Shown here one piece after another: positions 17,437 through 25,473 of a stretch of DNA of 64,000 nucleotides. The translations under genes and the position numbers were made by a program. The first letter of the stretch is position 1. The number at the start of each line of letters is the position of its first letter. This stretch comes from DATFBY01 sp035253585. Lineage in GTDB: Bacteria; Gemmatimonadota; Gemmatimonadetes; Gemmatimonadales; Gemmatimonadaceae. Under the pieces are notes generated by a model that was not told the origin of the DNA, made no database searches, and worked only from the letters and a program-made list of their open reading frames with translations. The stretch covers positions 1-64,000 of the forward strand of contig DATFBY010000057.1 in NCBI GenBank assembly GCA_035253585.1. The letters are read 5' to 3'.

Positions 17437-17492
17437 GGTCAGACTCCGGATGCGATCAAGCCTCGCGAGTGCACGTCGCATGCCGACCGCTG

Positions 17493-19391
17493 TCAGGCGG
17501 CTTCACCCTCTGCGTAGGCCGTGTCGATCAACGACTTGTACCGTTGATCGATGACCCGGCGCTTCACCTTGAGGGTCGGCGTCAACTCCCCTCCTTCCAC
17601 CGTAAAGTCCTGTTCCAGCAGCACGACCTTTTTCGGCATCTCGAAGCTCCCGAGCCCCTCGAGCTTCGAAAGGACTTCCTTGTCCATCTTGGCGCGCACC
17701 AGCGGCAGCGCCAGCAGCTGCTTGTGGTCGGTCCACAGCAGGTTCTTCACTTTGGCCCACTTCTCGAGCTGATCGAAGTTAGGCACCACCAGCACGATCA
17801 CGAATTTCCGCTTGTCGCCGATCATCACTGCCTGACTGACGTACTTGTTCGTCTTGATTTTGTTCTCGATCGGTTGGGGCGCGATGTTCTTTCCGCCCGC
17901 GGTGACGATGATGTCCTTCTTTCGGTCCGTGATCCGTAGATAGTCATCCTCGAGAACGCCGATGTCGCCCGTGTGGAACCATCCGTCGGCGTCGATCGCG
18001 TCGCGTGTCGCGTCGGGCTTGTTGAAGTAGCCCTTCATTACGTGCGGGCCGCGGGTGAGAATCTCGCCGTCGGGCGCGATCGCCACCTCGACGCCGCGAA
18101 TGGCCCGCCCGACGGTGCCGATGCGCAGATGCGCCGGCGTGTTCACCGCGATGACCGGCGATGTCTCGGTGAGGCCGTACCCTTCCAGGATGACGAGGCC
18201 GGCCGAGTAAAAGAACTTGTTGATCTCGGGCGCGAGCGGTGCGCCTCCGGATACGAAGTAGCGGAGCCGTCCGCCCACCCGCGCCTTGAGCTTACTGAAC
18301 ACCAAACGCTGGGCGATCCCGTACTGCAGCGAAAGCCATCCGCCGGGCTCGCGCCCCGCGAGCTGCTCGGTAGCCCAGCGATCGCCCACCGCGCGCGCCC
18401 AGAAAAAGATCCGCTTCTTGATCGCGCCGCCGGCCAGTGCGTTCTCCAGCACGCGCGCGTAGATCTTTTCGTACACACGCGGCACCGACACCACGAATGT
18501 CGGCCGCACTTCGCCGAAGTTCGCCAGTACGGTATCCATCGACTGGGCGTACGCGATCGACACTCCCACCGCTTGCAGCAGATAGTCGACCATACGCTGG
18601 AAGATGTGCGACAGCGGGAGAAAGCTCAGCGTGACATCGCCTTCCGACACCGGCAAAATCTCACGCGAGGCCGCGACGTTCGAGTAGATGTTGTCGTGCG
18701 TGAGCATCGCGCCTTTCGGCTCGCCGGTGGTGCCTGACGTGTAGATGATGGTCGCTATGTCGTCAGGCTTCACCGAGCGGATGCGCTCGAGATAGCGCGC
18801 GCGAGCGGAGTCGTCGTCGGCGGCACGGCCGCGCTCCTCGAGCGCCTCCAGCGTCATGTCGACCCCCGGCCAGCTGCCGCCAAACCCGATGACGTGCCTC
18901 AACGAGGGGATCGATGCCCGCTCCTTTGCTACTTTGGCGGCAAGCTCCTCGTTGGAGACGAAAATCGCCACGGCACCCGAGTCGCGCAGGATGTAAGCGG
19001 CCTGCTCGGACGGCAGTGTCGGATAGATCGGAACGTCGGCGATGCCACTCGTTAGGCAGGCCCAGTCGGCCATCAGCCACTCAGGGCGATTCTCAGAGAG
19101 GATCGCTACCCGGTCGCCTTGCTTCACGCCTAGCGACTCGAGCCCCAGGGCCATACGGCGGACGCGCTCGACCACGATTGGATGCGAGATCGGTCTGTAC
19201 GATCCTGCAACCTTGGATTGCACCGCATCCGGCTTCGTCGATGGGAGGATGGACTCGAGGAAGATCTGACTGAGCGTGCCCGCTGGCAGGCGCGGACCGC
19301 CCGTGGCGTACATGATCGCCGTAGCGGGCGCGCCTGGCGCGACGGGCGCGCTGATTTTCGACGATTCGGCCGGCCGGGTCGAGACGCTCAT
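17493..19391 (-). CDS. Long-chain fatty acid-CoA ligase (AMP-forming)
   Basis: The protein is 632 residues from the ATG at 19391, which has GGAGG nine bases upstream; a GTG at 19397 is too close to that site. ANL-family motifs are all present: ATP loop YTSGTTGEPKGAMLTH, then GYGLTETSP, WFHTGDIG, and KDIIVTAGGKNIAPQ. C-terminal acyl-CoA synthetase LKVKRRVI motifs are also seen. It is like the FadD15-type enzymes. It activates fatty acids to acyl-CoA at the inner membrane face. An enoyl-CoA hydratase is encoded at 36.6-37.4 kb, but no other beta-oxidation gene is nearby. Confidence 0.92.
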   Translation of the reverse strand: MSVSTRPAESSKISAPVAPGAPATAIMYATGGPRLPAGTLSQIFLESILPSTKPDAVQSKVAGSYRPISHPIVVERVRRMALGLESLGVKQGDRVAILSENRPEWLMADWACLTSGIADVPIYPTLPSEQAAYILRDSGAVAIFVSNEELAAKVAKERASIPSLRHVIGFGGSWPGVDMTLEALEERGRAADDDSARARYLERIRSVKPDDIATIIYTSGTTGEPKGAMLTHDNIYSNVAASREILPVSEGDVTLSFLPLSHIFQRMVDYLLQAVGVSIAYAQSMDTVLANFGEVRPTFVVSVPRVYEKIYARVLENALAGGAIKKRIFFWARAVGDRWATEQLAGREPGGWLSLQYGIAQRLVFSKLKARVGGRLRYFVSGGAPLAPEINKFFYSAGLVILEGYGLTETSPVIAVNTPAHLRIGTVGRAIRGVEVAIAPDGEILTRGPHVMKGYFNKPDATRDAIDADGWFHTGDIGVLEDDYLRITDRKKDIIVTAGGKNIAPQPIENKIKTNKYVSQAVMIGDKRKFVIVLVVPNFDQLEKWAKVKNLLWTDHKQLLALPLVRAKMDKEVLSKLEGLGSFEMPKKVVLLEQDFTVEGGELTPTLKVKRRVIDQRYKSLIDTAYAEGEAA

Positions 19392-19396
19392 CAGCA

Positions 19397-20182
19397 CTAG
19401 CCTCCGATCTTCACGATGAACCGCAGGGGACTACCTGGCACCGGCGTCCGGTCGGGACGGAGCGCGGTTGCTTCCACAATGATGGAGTCCGGCGGCGAGG
19501 TTCGCACTGCTGGAGCGATTCGAACCACTCGTTTGGCCTCTCCCGATGCATCCGTGGTGTCCACCGTGGACGCCCGGTTGTTGTCGTTCACGAGCTGCAC
19601 GACTGTCGAGTCATTGGTCGGGTGGCCGGGCGGGTCGACGATGGTGAATCGAACCACATAGCTTCGCACCGGGACGGGGGCGCCTAACGGGCTGCCGGGT
19701 GTCGTGTCGTGCCCGACGAAGGTGCGCAGCTCGAGCCGGGTCTCGCGCCCGACCAGAAACTCCATGCTGTCGCGCAGCGGACTATTGGCGGTGAAGGTGT
19801 CGGGGCGAAGAGTCACCACCAGCGTCACCGGGGTCGACTGAAGATCACCGGCGTTGGCTACTACCCGCACCGTGCCCGTATCGATCCCACGAATGAGGCC
19901 GCTCTGCGGATCGATCGTCACCCGAGTCGCGGCATCGATCACGAGAAACGACACGTCGAAGTTCGGGATGACCTCGTTGTCGGAATTGAGCACGCGCACG
20001 TCCAGCGGCGTGGCGACGCCTAACGTGTCGCGCAACGAATCCCCTTCGACGATGAACGGGAGCTGCGCCGGTAGGATCTCGATCGCCACCGGGACGTCGG
20101 GATCGGTGATGATGTCGGTACAGGCGACCGCCAGTACTGCCGCCCCGAAGAGCGCAAGCGAGCGCAGATGCTCGCGCTTCAT
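19397..20182 (-). CDS. Putative Ig-like-domain lipoprotein
   Basis: The protein is 261 residues. The signal peptide ends in the lipobox LAVACT. The mature protein has beta strands in the bacterial Ig-like (BIG2) style: VEGDSLRDTLGVATPLDVRVLNSDNEVI, then RGIDTGTVRVVANAGDLQSTPVTLVV. It is probably anchored on the outer membrane surface or in the periplasm. Its start overlaps the stop of the ParA-like gene (ATGA) and its stop touches the acyl-CoA ligase, so it is within the operon. Confidence 0.7.
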   Translation of the reverse strand: MKREHLRSLALFGAAVLAVACTDIITDPDVPVAIEILPAQLPFIVEGDSLRDTLGVATPLDVRVLNSDNEVIPNFDVSFLVIDAATRVTIDPQSGLIRGIDTGTVRVVANAGDLQSTPVTLVVTLRPDTFTANSPLRDSMEFLVGRETRLELRTFVGHDTTPGSPLGAPVPVRSYVVRFTIVDPPGHPTNDSTVVQLVNDNNRASTVDTTDASGEAKRVVRIAPAVRTSPPDSIIVEATALRPDRTPVPGSPLRFIVKIGG

Positions 20183-20949
20183 GCTTCGAACCGCTCGGCG
20201 AGCTCGAGCGCGAGCTCCTCGTACGCGCGCGCCGCGGGATCGTCAGGCGCTCGCAAAACCAACGGCTGCCCGGCTGCGAACGCGGCCGTCACCGCATTGC
20301 TGCGCGGAATGATCACGTCGAACAACAGATCCGCTGGAAGATGCCGGCGCACGTACTCCCTCACCTGCGTCGATGCCGCACTCTCTTCATCGTACATTGT
20401 GAGCAGCAACCCATCCAGCGTGAGCGCCTCATTGCGCCTGACGATCTCCTGGAGGCCGCGAAGAATCTGCGGCGTCGTCTGAAGCGCGAGTGGCTCGCAC
20501 TGCAGCGGTACCACCACGTGCTGACTGGCCTCGAGCACGCGCCGAACCACTGCGCCGAGTCCTGGTGGGGTGTCGACCACGACCACGTGACATCGCGATG
20601 CGGCGCCGGAGAGCAGCTCATTCAGCAGCGGCGTGTCGCTCACCAGCCGGTGATACTCCTCATGCCCCGCCGCACCGCTCACCGATCCGGCAAGGATGAC
20701 GCGCAACCAGGGCAGCGCAGTGGGTAGGATCACATCGCGGAGATCGGTCTCACCGGCGATGAAATCGGAGAATCCTGGCGGAGTCGAAGACCCGCGGATC
20801 CCGAGCCCGAACCGAGTGGCACCCTGCGGATCGACGTCGACCAGAAGCGTCTTCAGGCCCTGATTGGCAAAGGCCGCGGCCAGGTTCACCGCGGTGGTGG
20901 TCTTGCCGACGCCTCCTTTTTGGCTGACGATTGCGACTACCTGACCCAC
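20179..20949 (-). CDS. ParA/MinD-family ATPase (orphan)
   Basis: The protein is 256 residues. The deviant Walker A KGGVGKTT is at residues 11-18, followed by TLLVDVDPQGA, VVVDTPPGLG (Walker A') and a final basic region. It is a dimerising ATPase that positions a cargo on the nucleoid. No ParB or centromere-like repeats are seen nearby. Neighbours are a TPR protein four bases upstream and a lipoprotein downstream, so the cargo may be an envelope or motility complex rather than DNA. Confidence 0.88.
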   Translation of the reverse strand: MGQVVAIVSQKGGVGKTTTAVNLAAAFANQGLKTLLVDVDPQGATRFGLGIRGSSTPPGFSDFIAGETDLRDVILPTALPWLRVILAGSVSGAAGHEEYHRLVSDTPLLNELLSGAASRCHVVVVDTPPGLGAVVRRVLEASQHVVVPLQCEPLALQTTPQILRGLQEIVRRNEALTLDGLLLTMYDEESAASTQVREYVRRHLPADLLFDVIIPRSNAVTAAFAAGQPLVLRAPDDPAARAYEELALELAERFEA

Positions 20950-20952
20950 GCG

Positions 20953-21408
20953 CTACCCGGGCTCCGGCGTCGCGTCACTCGCGCTCCCCGAGCGCAGCCG
21001 GTCGAGCGTCTGCTGCGCGTGACGAACCCACCGCTCCGCCTCCGGGCTCGTGGGCGGGTGAGCCAGAAATGCCCCGAGGTGCTTCTCGGCGGCATCCGGC
21101 TCTCCTCGCTTGAGAAGGAGAAAGGCCAAACCGTAGTGTGCTCCGGCGAGCCCCGGCTCGACTTCCAGCGCGCGCCGATACGCCCTGATCGCCTCGTCGA
21201 GTCGGCCCACCTTCGAGTAGGCGATTGCCATGTTCTGCAGGATCCGGGCGTCGTTCGGCTGATCGCGCAGCGCGAGACGATACGACGTCAGCGCCGCGTC
21301 AAAGTCGCCCTGACGTTCCAAGGCGAGCGCTTCGCTCAAATAGTCGAGGCGCTTTCCCTTGGGGCTGCTCTCGGACTTGCCGCCCGTCAGGCGGCTCCAC
21401 CAGGACAT
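20953..21408 (-). CDS. TPR protein
   Basis: The protein is 151 residues. It has at least three consecutive TPR repeats, visible as DFDAALTSYRLALRDQPNDA, then AYSKVGRLDEAIRAYRRALEVEP, then AHYGLAFLLLKRGEPDAAEKHLGAFLAHPP. There is no signal peptide, so it is cytosolic. It is the first gene of the minus-strand run and precedes the ParA-like gene by three bases, so it may be the adaptor for that ATPase. Confidence 0.8.
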   Translation of the reverse strand: MSWWSRLTGGKSESSPKGKRLDYLSEALALERQGDFDAALTSYRLALRDQPNDARILQNMAIAYSKVGRLDEAIRAYRRALEVEPGLAGAHYGLAFLLLKRGEPDAAEKHLGAFLAHPPTSPEAERWVRHAQQTLDRLRSGSASDATPEPG

Positions 21409-21622
21409 TCGGTCGAATCAGCTCGAGGAGGTGGAGAATGAGGGGGGAATGGGGCACCCGCGGGTGCAGAATGCGCGCCGAGCAACACTGCGCCGCCCCG
21501 TCGCTGCCAAAGTACCAACAAGGCTGTGCACGGGCAACACGCTGTCGCGCATGAGGCTACGGGGCTAGCTTTCCCAACTCCTGGCACATGGTGGGCGCCG
21601 AGCGGTCAGAATACCCGGAGGC

Positions 21623-22162
21623 ATGGTGGCGAAAGCGCGCAAGCGTGGCGACGTGTCACGCGGGGTGTTCGAGGTCGACTGGCCGCTCTTCGGAGAGCTG
21701 TCGCGCGCGTTGGCACTACGCGTCGCGCGCGCGTACGACCCCGAGATCGTCATTGGCATCGCAACCGCGGGCGTCATTCCTGGCGCGGTGATCGCCGCCA
21801 TTCTGGGTCGGGAGTTCCATTCGATCACGGTGAGCAGACGCGTCGGTGCGACGACCGTACGTGAAACACCGGCCGTTCTCGGAAGCGCTCCACCAGTCGT
21901 CAGAAATCGCCGGGTGCTCCTGGTCGACGAGACGTGCGACAGCGGCGAGACGATGCGTCTGGCGATCGCCGCGGTCGTGCACGCGGGCGCCAGAGATGTG
22001 CGAACGGCGGTTGGATTCCGGACGGGATCTTACGAGCCGGATTTCGCGGCGCTGGAAACGGAGAGCACCATCATCCTGCCCTGGGACCGCGAAGTGCTCG
22101 TGGAGGGAGAGCTGGTTCTCAATCCCGAGTACGCCGAGATGCTGCGACGCGAGTCCACCTGA
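21623..22162 (+). CDS. Phosphoribosyltransferase-family protein
   Basis: The protein is 179 residues. It is a type I PRTase with the PRPP-binding motif VLLVDETCDSGETM near residue 100 and the upstream PEIVIGIATAGVIPGAVIA strand-loop. The base specificity (hypoxanthine-guanine, xanthine or other) cannot be assigned. It stands alone between divergent and convergent neighbours, 214 nt from the TPR gene start. No purine gene is nearby. Confidence 0.82.
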   Translation: MVAKARKRGDVSRGVFEVDWPLFGELSRALALRVARAYDPEIVIGIATAGVIPGAVIAAILGREFHSITVSRRVGATTVRETPAVLGSAPPVVRNRRVLLVDETCDSGETMRLAIAAVVHAGARDVRTAVGFRTGSYEPDFAALETESTIILPWDREVLVEGELVLNPEYAEMLRREST

Positions 22163-22187
22163 CGGCCGCGCCGGCCGGCCTCACTCG

Positions 22188-22772
22188 TTAGGCGGCGCCG
22201 ACGCTCGCGTCGCGCACCCGCGCCACGGCATCCTGATAGCCGCCGCCGTGCTCCAGCGCGTCGAAGACGTAGTTCATGACCTCGCCGCTGCCTAACAAGA
22301 AGCGGCAGCGCGACGCGCCCGCGGATCGGCATTCCACCTCCAGCACCGCCAGCGGATCGTCTGAGACGCGGCCGAAGAAGTCGGCAAAAAGACCGGTCGT
22401 GAAGTGACAGCCCGGGTGATCGAGGTGGGCGCTCGGGTCGGCCTCTTCCCAGTTCGGCGAGTCGACCGTGGCCACCACGTCGTGCAGCGAGCCTAACGAC
22501 AGCGAGCCCCAGCCGGTCTCACGGAAGTACTCGGCCGCGCGCTCTTGGAAAGCGTCGACGCTCAACGTCTCCGGTGCGACGGAGGCGCGCGCGCGCAGCC
22601 AGTCGGCGAAGGACGTGTACACGCTCTCGCCACCGGCGAAGCCCGCGTCGCGCAGCACCGCGGCGCCATCCGCGCCAGCGTCGCGGAGCAGGGCAGTCCG
22701 CAGCGCGGCTAGTGCCTGACGACTCATGGCCAGCATGCGATGGTCCTTCATGTGAATCGACGGGTGACTCAT
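22188..22772 (-). CDS. V4R-domain protein
   Basis: The protein is 194 residues. The C-terminal half has the V4R (4-vinyl-reductase) pattern: HPGCHFTTGLFADFFGR, then LAVLEVECRSAGASRCRFLLG. V4R domains bind small molecules or metals and occur in chlorophyll reductase partners and signalling proteins. The Cys residues in GCHF, VECRS and SRCRF fit the conserved family pattern. The N-terminal part is helical. It follows ligA by 18 nt on the same strand. Its TAA stop lies in the GTTAGGC word. Confidence 0.75.
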   Translation of the reverse strand: MSHPSIHMKDHRMLAMSRQALAALRTALLRDAGADGAAVLRDAGFAGGESVYTSFADWLRARASVAPETLSVDAFQERAAEYFRETGWGSLSLGSLHDVVATVDSPNWEEADPSAHLDHPGCHFTTGLFADFFGRVSDDPLAVLEVECRSAGASRCRFLLGSGEVMNYVFDALEHGGGYQDAVARVRDASVGAA

Positions 22773-22790
22773 GGCTCTGGACCTGCTCCC

Positions 22791-24866
22791 TCAGGGTTTG
22801 CTTCCGACGCGGCGCAGCAGCTCGGCTTCATCGATCGTCGCGATGCCGAGCGAACGCGCCTTCTCCAACTTGCTCCCGGCCTCCTCGCCCACCACGACGA
22901 ACGTGGTATTCTTCGATACCGAGCTGGCGACGTGCCCGCCATGGGACTCGACGAGCTGGGTAGCCTGCGTCCGGGAGAGCGTCGGCAGCGTACCAGTGAT
23001 GACGACCGTCGCCCCGGCCAGGCTACGTCCGGCTAGCTTGGCCTTTGGCTCCTCCATGTTGACGCCACGGGCCCGAAGCTTCTCGACCAGCCGGCGCGTC
23101 GTGGCGTTCTTGAAGTAGGCGACAACGGACCGGGCGATGATGTCCCCAACGCCCCGCACCTGGAGGATGTCCTCCTCGGTGGCCTCGTTCAATGCGTCGA
23201 GCGTGCCGAAGTGGCGCGCCAGGAGCTGCGCCGCGCCCTCTCCCACGTGCCGGATGCCGAGCCCATTGATCAGCCTCGACAGCGGCCGCTTCTTCGCCTC
23301 CTCGATCGCCGCCACCAGGTTCTCGGCGCTCTTCTCGGCGAAGCGCTCGAGCGTGACCAGCTGCTCGACAGTGAGCGAGAAAATATCCGCCATGTCGCGC
23401 ACGAGGTCCGCTTCGATGAGCTGCTGGATCCGCGCGTAGGAGAGTCCGCGGATGTCCATCGCGCCGCGTGAAGCGAAGTGCACCAGTCCCTCGAGCTGGC
23501 GGCCCGGGCAGGCGACGTTCGGACAATAGACCGCCACCTCTTCCTCGTCGCGCTCCACCGGCGTTTTGCAGCGAGGGCAGGAACGGGGCATCCGCCAGCG
23601 CCGCTCGGTGCCATCGCGTCGCTCGGGGACCGGACCGATGATCTGCGGGATGACCTCACCGGCCCGCTTCACCTGCACCCAGTCGCCGATGAGGAGGTCC
23701 TTGGATTTTACCAGGTCTTCGTTGTGCAACGTCGCCAACTTCACCATTGCTCCGCCGATCTCCACCGGCTCGAGCATGGCGAACGGATTGAGCGCGCCCG
23801 TGCGACCGACGTTGACCTGAATGTCGAGCAGCTTGGTGATGGCGATGTCGGGGGCGAACTTCCTCGCCACTGCCCACCGCGGCTCGCGTCCGCCGATGAC
23901 GCCGAGCTCGTCCTGAAGCGAGAGCGAATTCACCTTCACGACGACGCCATCGATGCCGAAGTTCAGCGACGCACGCATCGCGCTCTCCACGCTCGACGTG
24001 AACTCGATAACGTCTTCGAGCGAACGGCAGTGGACGCGATGCGGCTCGACCGCGACGCCCCAGCGTGCGAGCGTCTCCAATAGCTCCCACTGCGTCTCGA
24101 ACGGAAGCTCCAGGCGCGGCGGCGTAGCAACCGCGAAGCCGTAGAAGCGGAGATTTCGCTTTGCCGTGATCGACGGATCGAGCTGCCGCAGCGATCCGGC
24201 CGCCGCATTCCGCGGATTGGCGAACACCGGCTCCTCGGCCGCGCGACGGGTCTCGTTCAACTTCTCGAAGCGGTCGAACGGGAGATAGACCTCGCCGCGA
24301 ATCTCGATCTGCGCTGGCGGATTCGCGTCGCTCAAGCGCAGCGGGATGTCGCGGATCGTGCGAAGGTTCGGCGTCACGTCCTCACCGATGGTGCCGTTGC
24401 CACGTGTCGCGCCCCGGACGAAGACACCCTTCTCGTAGGTGAGACTCACGGCCGCGCCATCGATCTTGAGCTCGGCCGTGTACCCCGCGTGGCGCACGTC
24501 ATCCCCCGACAGCCGCACGATGCGTCCTTCCCAGTCGCGCAGCTCGTCGTCGTTGAACGCGTTGCCTAACGAGAGCATCGGCACGAGGTGCTCGTGCTTG
24601 GCCAGCTGGCTCTGCGGGGGCGCACCGACGCGCTGGGTGGGAGAGTCCGGCTGCCTCAGCTCCGGATTCGCGCGCTCGATCTCGACCAGCTCGCGGTAGA
24701 GCCGATCGTACTCGGCGTCGGAGATCTCCGGCTGGTCGAGGACGTAGTACTGGTAGTTGGCGCGCTCGAGCTTCTGACGAAGCTCGTCCGCCCTGGCCGC
24801 GAGCTCGGCGAGCTCGCGGCCGCCCTTGCTACTCGTGCTCAGGCTCGGCGTCCGAGGCGCCGCCAT
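22791..24866 (-). CDS. ligA: NAD-dependent DNA ligase
   Basis: The protein is 691 residues, normal length. An N-terminal Ia domain with YDRLYREL is followed by the adenylation site AELKIDG (K124), the OB fold, a four-Cys zinc finger (CPRCKTPVERDEEEVAVYC then C in NVACPG), helix-hairpin-helix motifs (GLGIRHVGEGAAQ and QVRGVGDIIA) and a C-terminal BRCT domain (LAGRSLAGATVVITG). It seals nicks in replication and repair. Its first 38 nt overlap the 3' end of the ferritin gene; no later start is available before the conserved Ia domain. Confidence 0.97.
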   Translation of the reverse strand: MAAPRTPSLSTSSKGGRELAELAARADELRQKLERANYQYYVLDQPEISDAEYDRLYRELVEIERANPELRQPDSPTQRVGAPPQSQLAKHEHLVPMLSLGNAFNDDELRDWEGRIVRLSGDDVRHAGYTAELKIDGAAVSLTYEKGVFVRGATRGNGTIGEDVTPNLRTIRDIPLRLSDANPPAQIEIRGEVYLPFDRFEKLNETRRAAEEPVFANPRNAAAGSLRQLDPSITAKRNLRFYGFAVATPPRLELPFETQWELLETLARWGVAVEPHRVHCRSLEDVIEFTSSVESAMRASLNFGIDGVVVKVNSLSLQDELGVIGGREPRWAVARKFAPDIAITKLLDIQVNVGRTGALNPFAMLEPVEIGGAMVKLATLHNEDLVKSKDLLIGDWVQVKRAGEVIPQIIGPVPERRDGTERRWRMPRSCPRCKTPVERDEEEVAVYCPNVACPGRQLEGLVHFASRGAMDIRGLSYARIQQLIEADLVRDMADIFSLTVEQLVTLERFAEKSAENLVAAIEEAKKRPLSRLINGLGIRHVGEGAAQLLARHFGTLDALNEATEEDILQVRGVGDIIARSVVAYFKNATTRRLVEKLRARGVNMEEPKAKLAGRSLAGATVVITGTLPTLSRTQATQLVESHGGHVASSVSKNTTFVVVGEEAGSKLEKARSLGIATIDEAELLRRVGSKP

Positions 24867-25350
24867 GCGCGCCGCGCGCCAGATGATGCTCGACGAAGAT
24901 CAATCCCTTCTCGCCGGCGCGACGAATCATCCGCAGCAACGTGTCCATGCTCGAGACTTCTTCGAGCTGCTCGGTGACGAACCAATCGAGCATCGACTTC
25001 GTGATGTGATCGTTCGACTTGATGGCCAGGTCGACGAGACCGTTGATCTGGTTGGTGACGGTGAGCTCCCACTCCAGCGAGAGCTGCACCGCTTCCTCGG
25101 CCGATTTGAATCCGCTCCTTGGCGCCGGAATGGCGGGAATCTCGACCTTGCCGCCGGCATCGGCGATGTACTTCACGAACTTCATGGCGTGCTCGCGCTC
25201 TTCGTTCGCTTGCCGGTAGAAGTGTTGCGCGAGGGCCGGGAGCCCTTCGGCATCGAAGTACGTGGCGATCGACACGTACTGGATCGATGCGCCGAACTCG
25301 TTGCCGATCTGTTCGTTGAGAGCGGAATTGACTTGAGAGGAGATTAGCAT
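24829..25350 (-). CDS. Ferritin (non-haem type)
   Basis: The protein is 173 residues from the ATG at 25350, chosen because family members start with ML(I/S) before the first helix (MLISSQVNSALNEQIGNEF). An ATG at 25380 would add ten residues but lies inside a hairpin arm. It is a four-helix bundle with ferroxidase ligands: E17 in NEQIGNEF, EE in NEEREHAMKF, then QLEEVSSM. It stores iron as a 24-mer. A His-rich or acidic tail is present. Its end overlaps ligA by 38 nt out of frame. The upstream promoter and hairpin are described separately. Confidence 0.9.
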   Translation of the reverse strand: MLISSQVNSALNEQIGNEFGASIQYVSIATYFDAEGLPALAQHFYRQANEEREHAMKFVKYIADAGGKVEIPAIPAPRSGFKSAEEAVQLSLEWELTVTNQINGLVDLAIKSNDHITKSMLDWFVTEQLEEVSSMDTLLRMIRRAGEKGLIFVEHHLARGAHGGASDAEPEHE

Positions 25351-25366
25351 TTCGGAGGGGTTGGAA

Positions 25367-25437
25367 CGGGACTCGGCCATCGGTCATCGGGACTCGGCTT
25401 GCTCAGCCGAGTGCCGAGTCTCGATGGCCGAGTCCCG
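25367..25437. repeat. Nested inverted repeat in the ferritin leader
   Basis: Outer arms 25367-25382 and 25422-25437 are perfect 16-bp reverse complements. An inner perfect 8-bp pair (25392-25399 and 25405-25412) lies between them. In the predicted ferritin transcript the outer right arm would be the very 5' end and the left arm would cover the upstream ATG. It could control stability or translation. The word GTCATCGGGACTCGG in it recurs at 46668-46682. Confidence 0.8.
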
Positions 25438-25442
25438 GTAAG

Positions 25443-25473
25443 AATATACTCCGTACGGAGGCGGAGTAGTCTA
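25443..25473 (-). promoter_or_regulatory. Candidate ferritin promoter with MerR-type architecture
   Basis: Read on the minus strand, TAGACT (25473-25468) and TATATT (25448-25443) are separated by 19 bases. The long spacer holds the perfect palindrome CTCCGTACGGAG (25449-25460). A long spacer with a dyad inside it is the layout of promoters activated by MerR-family regulators. The -35 overlaps the stop codon of the GAF gene. The predicted start site falls at the outer arm of the leader hairpin. No regulator gene is adjacent, so this is inferred. Confidence 0.5.

Noticed and set aside
20179..21408. ParAB chromosome segregation locus
   Set aside because: No ParB gene and no parS-like palindrome next to the ParA-like gene.
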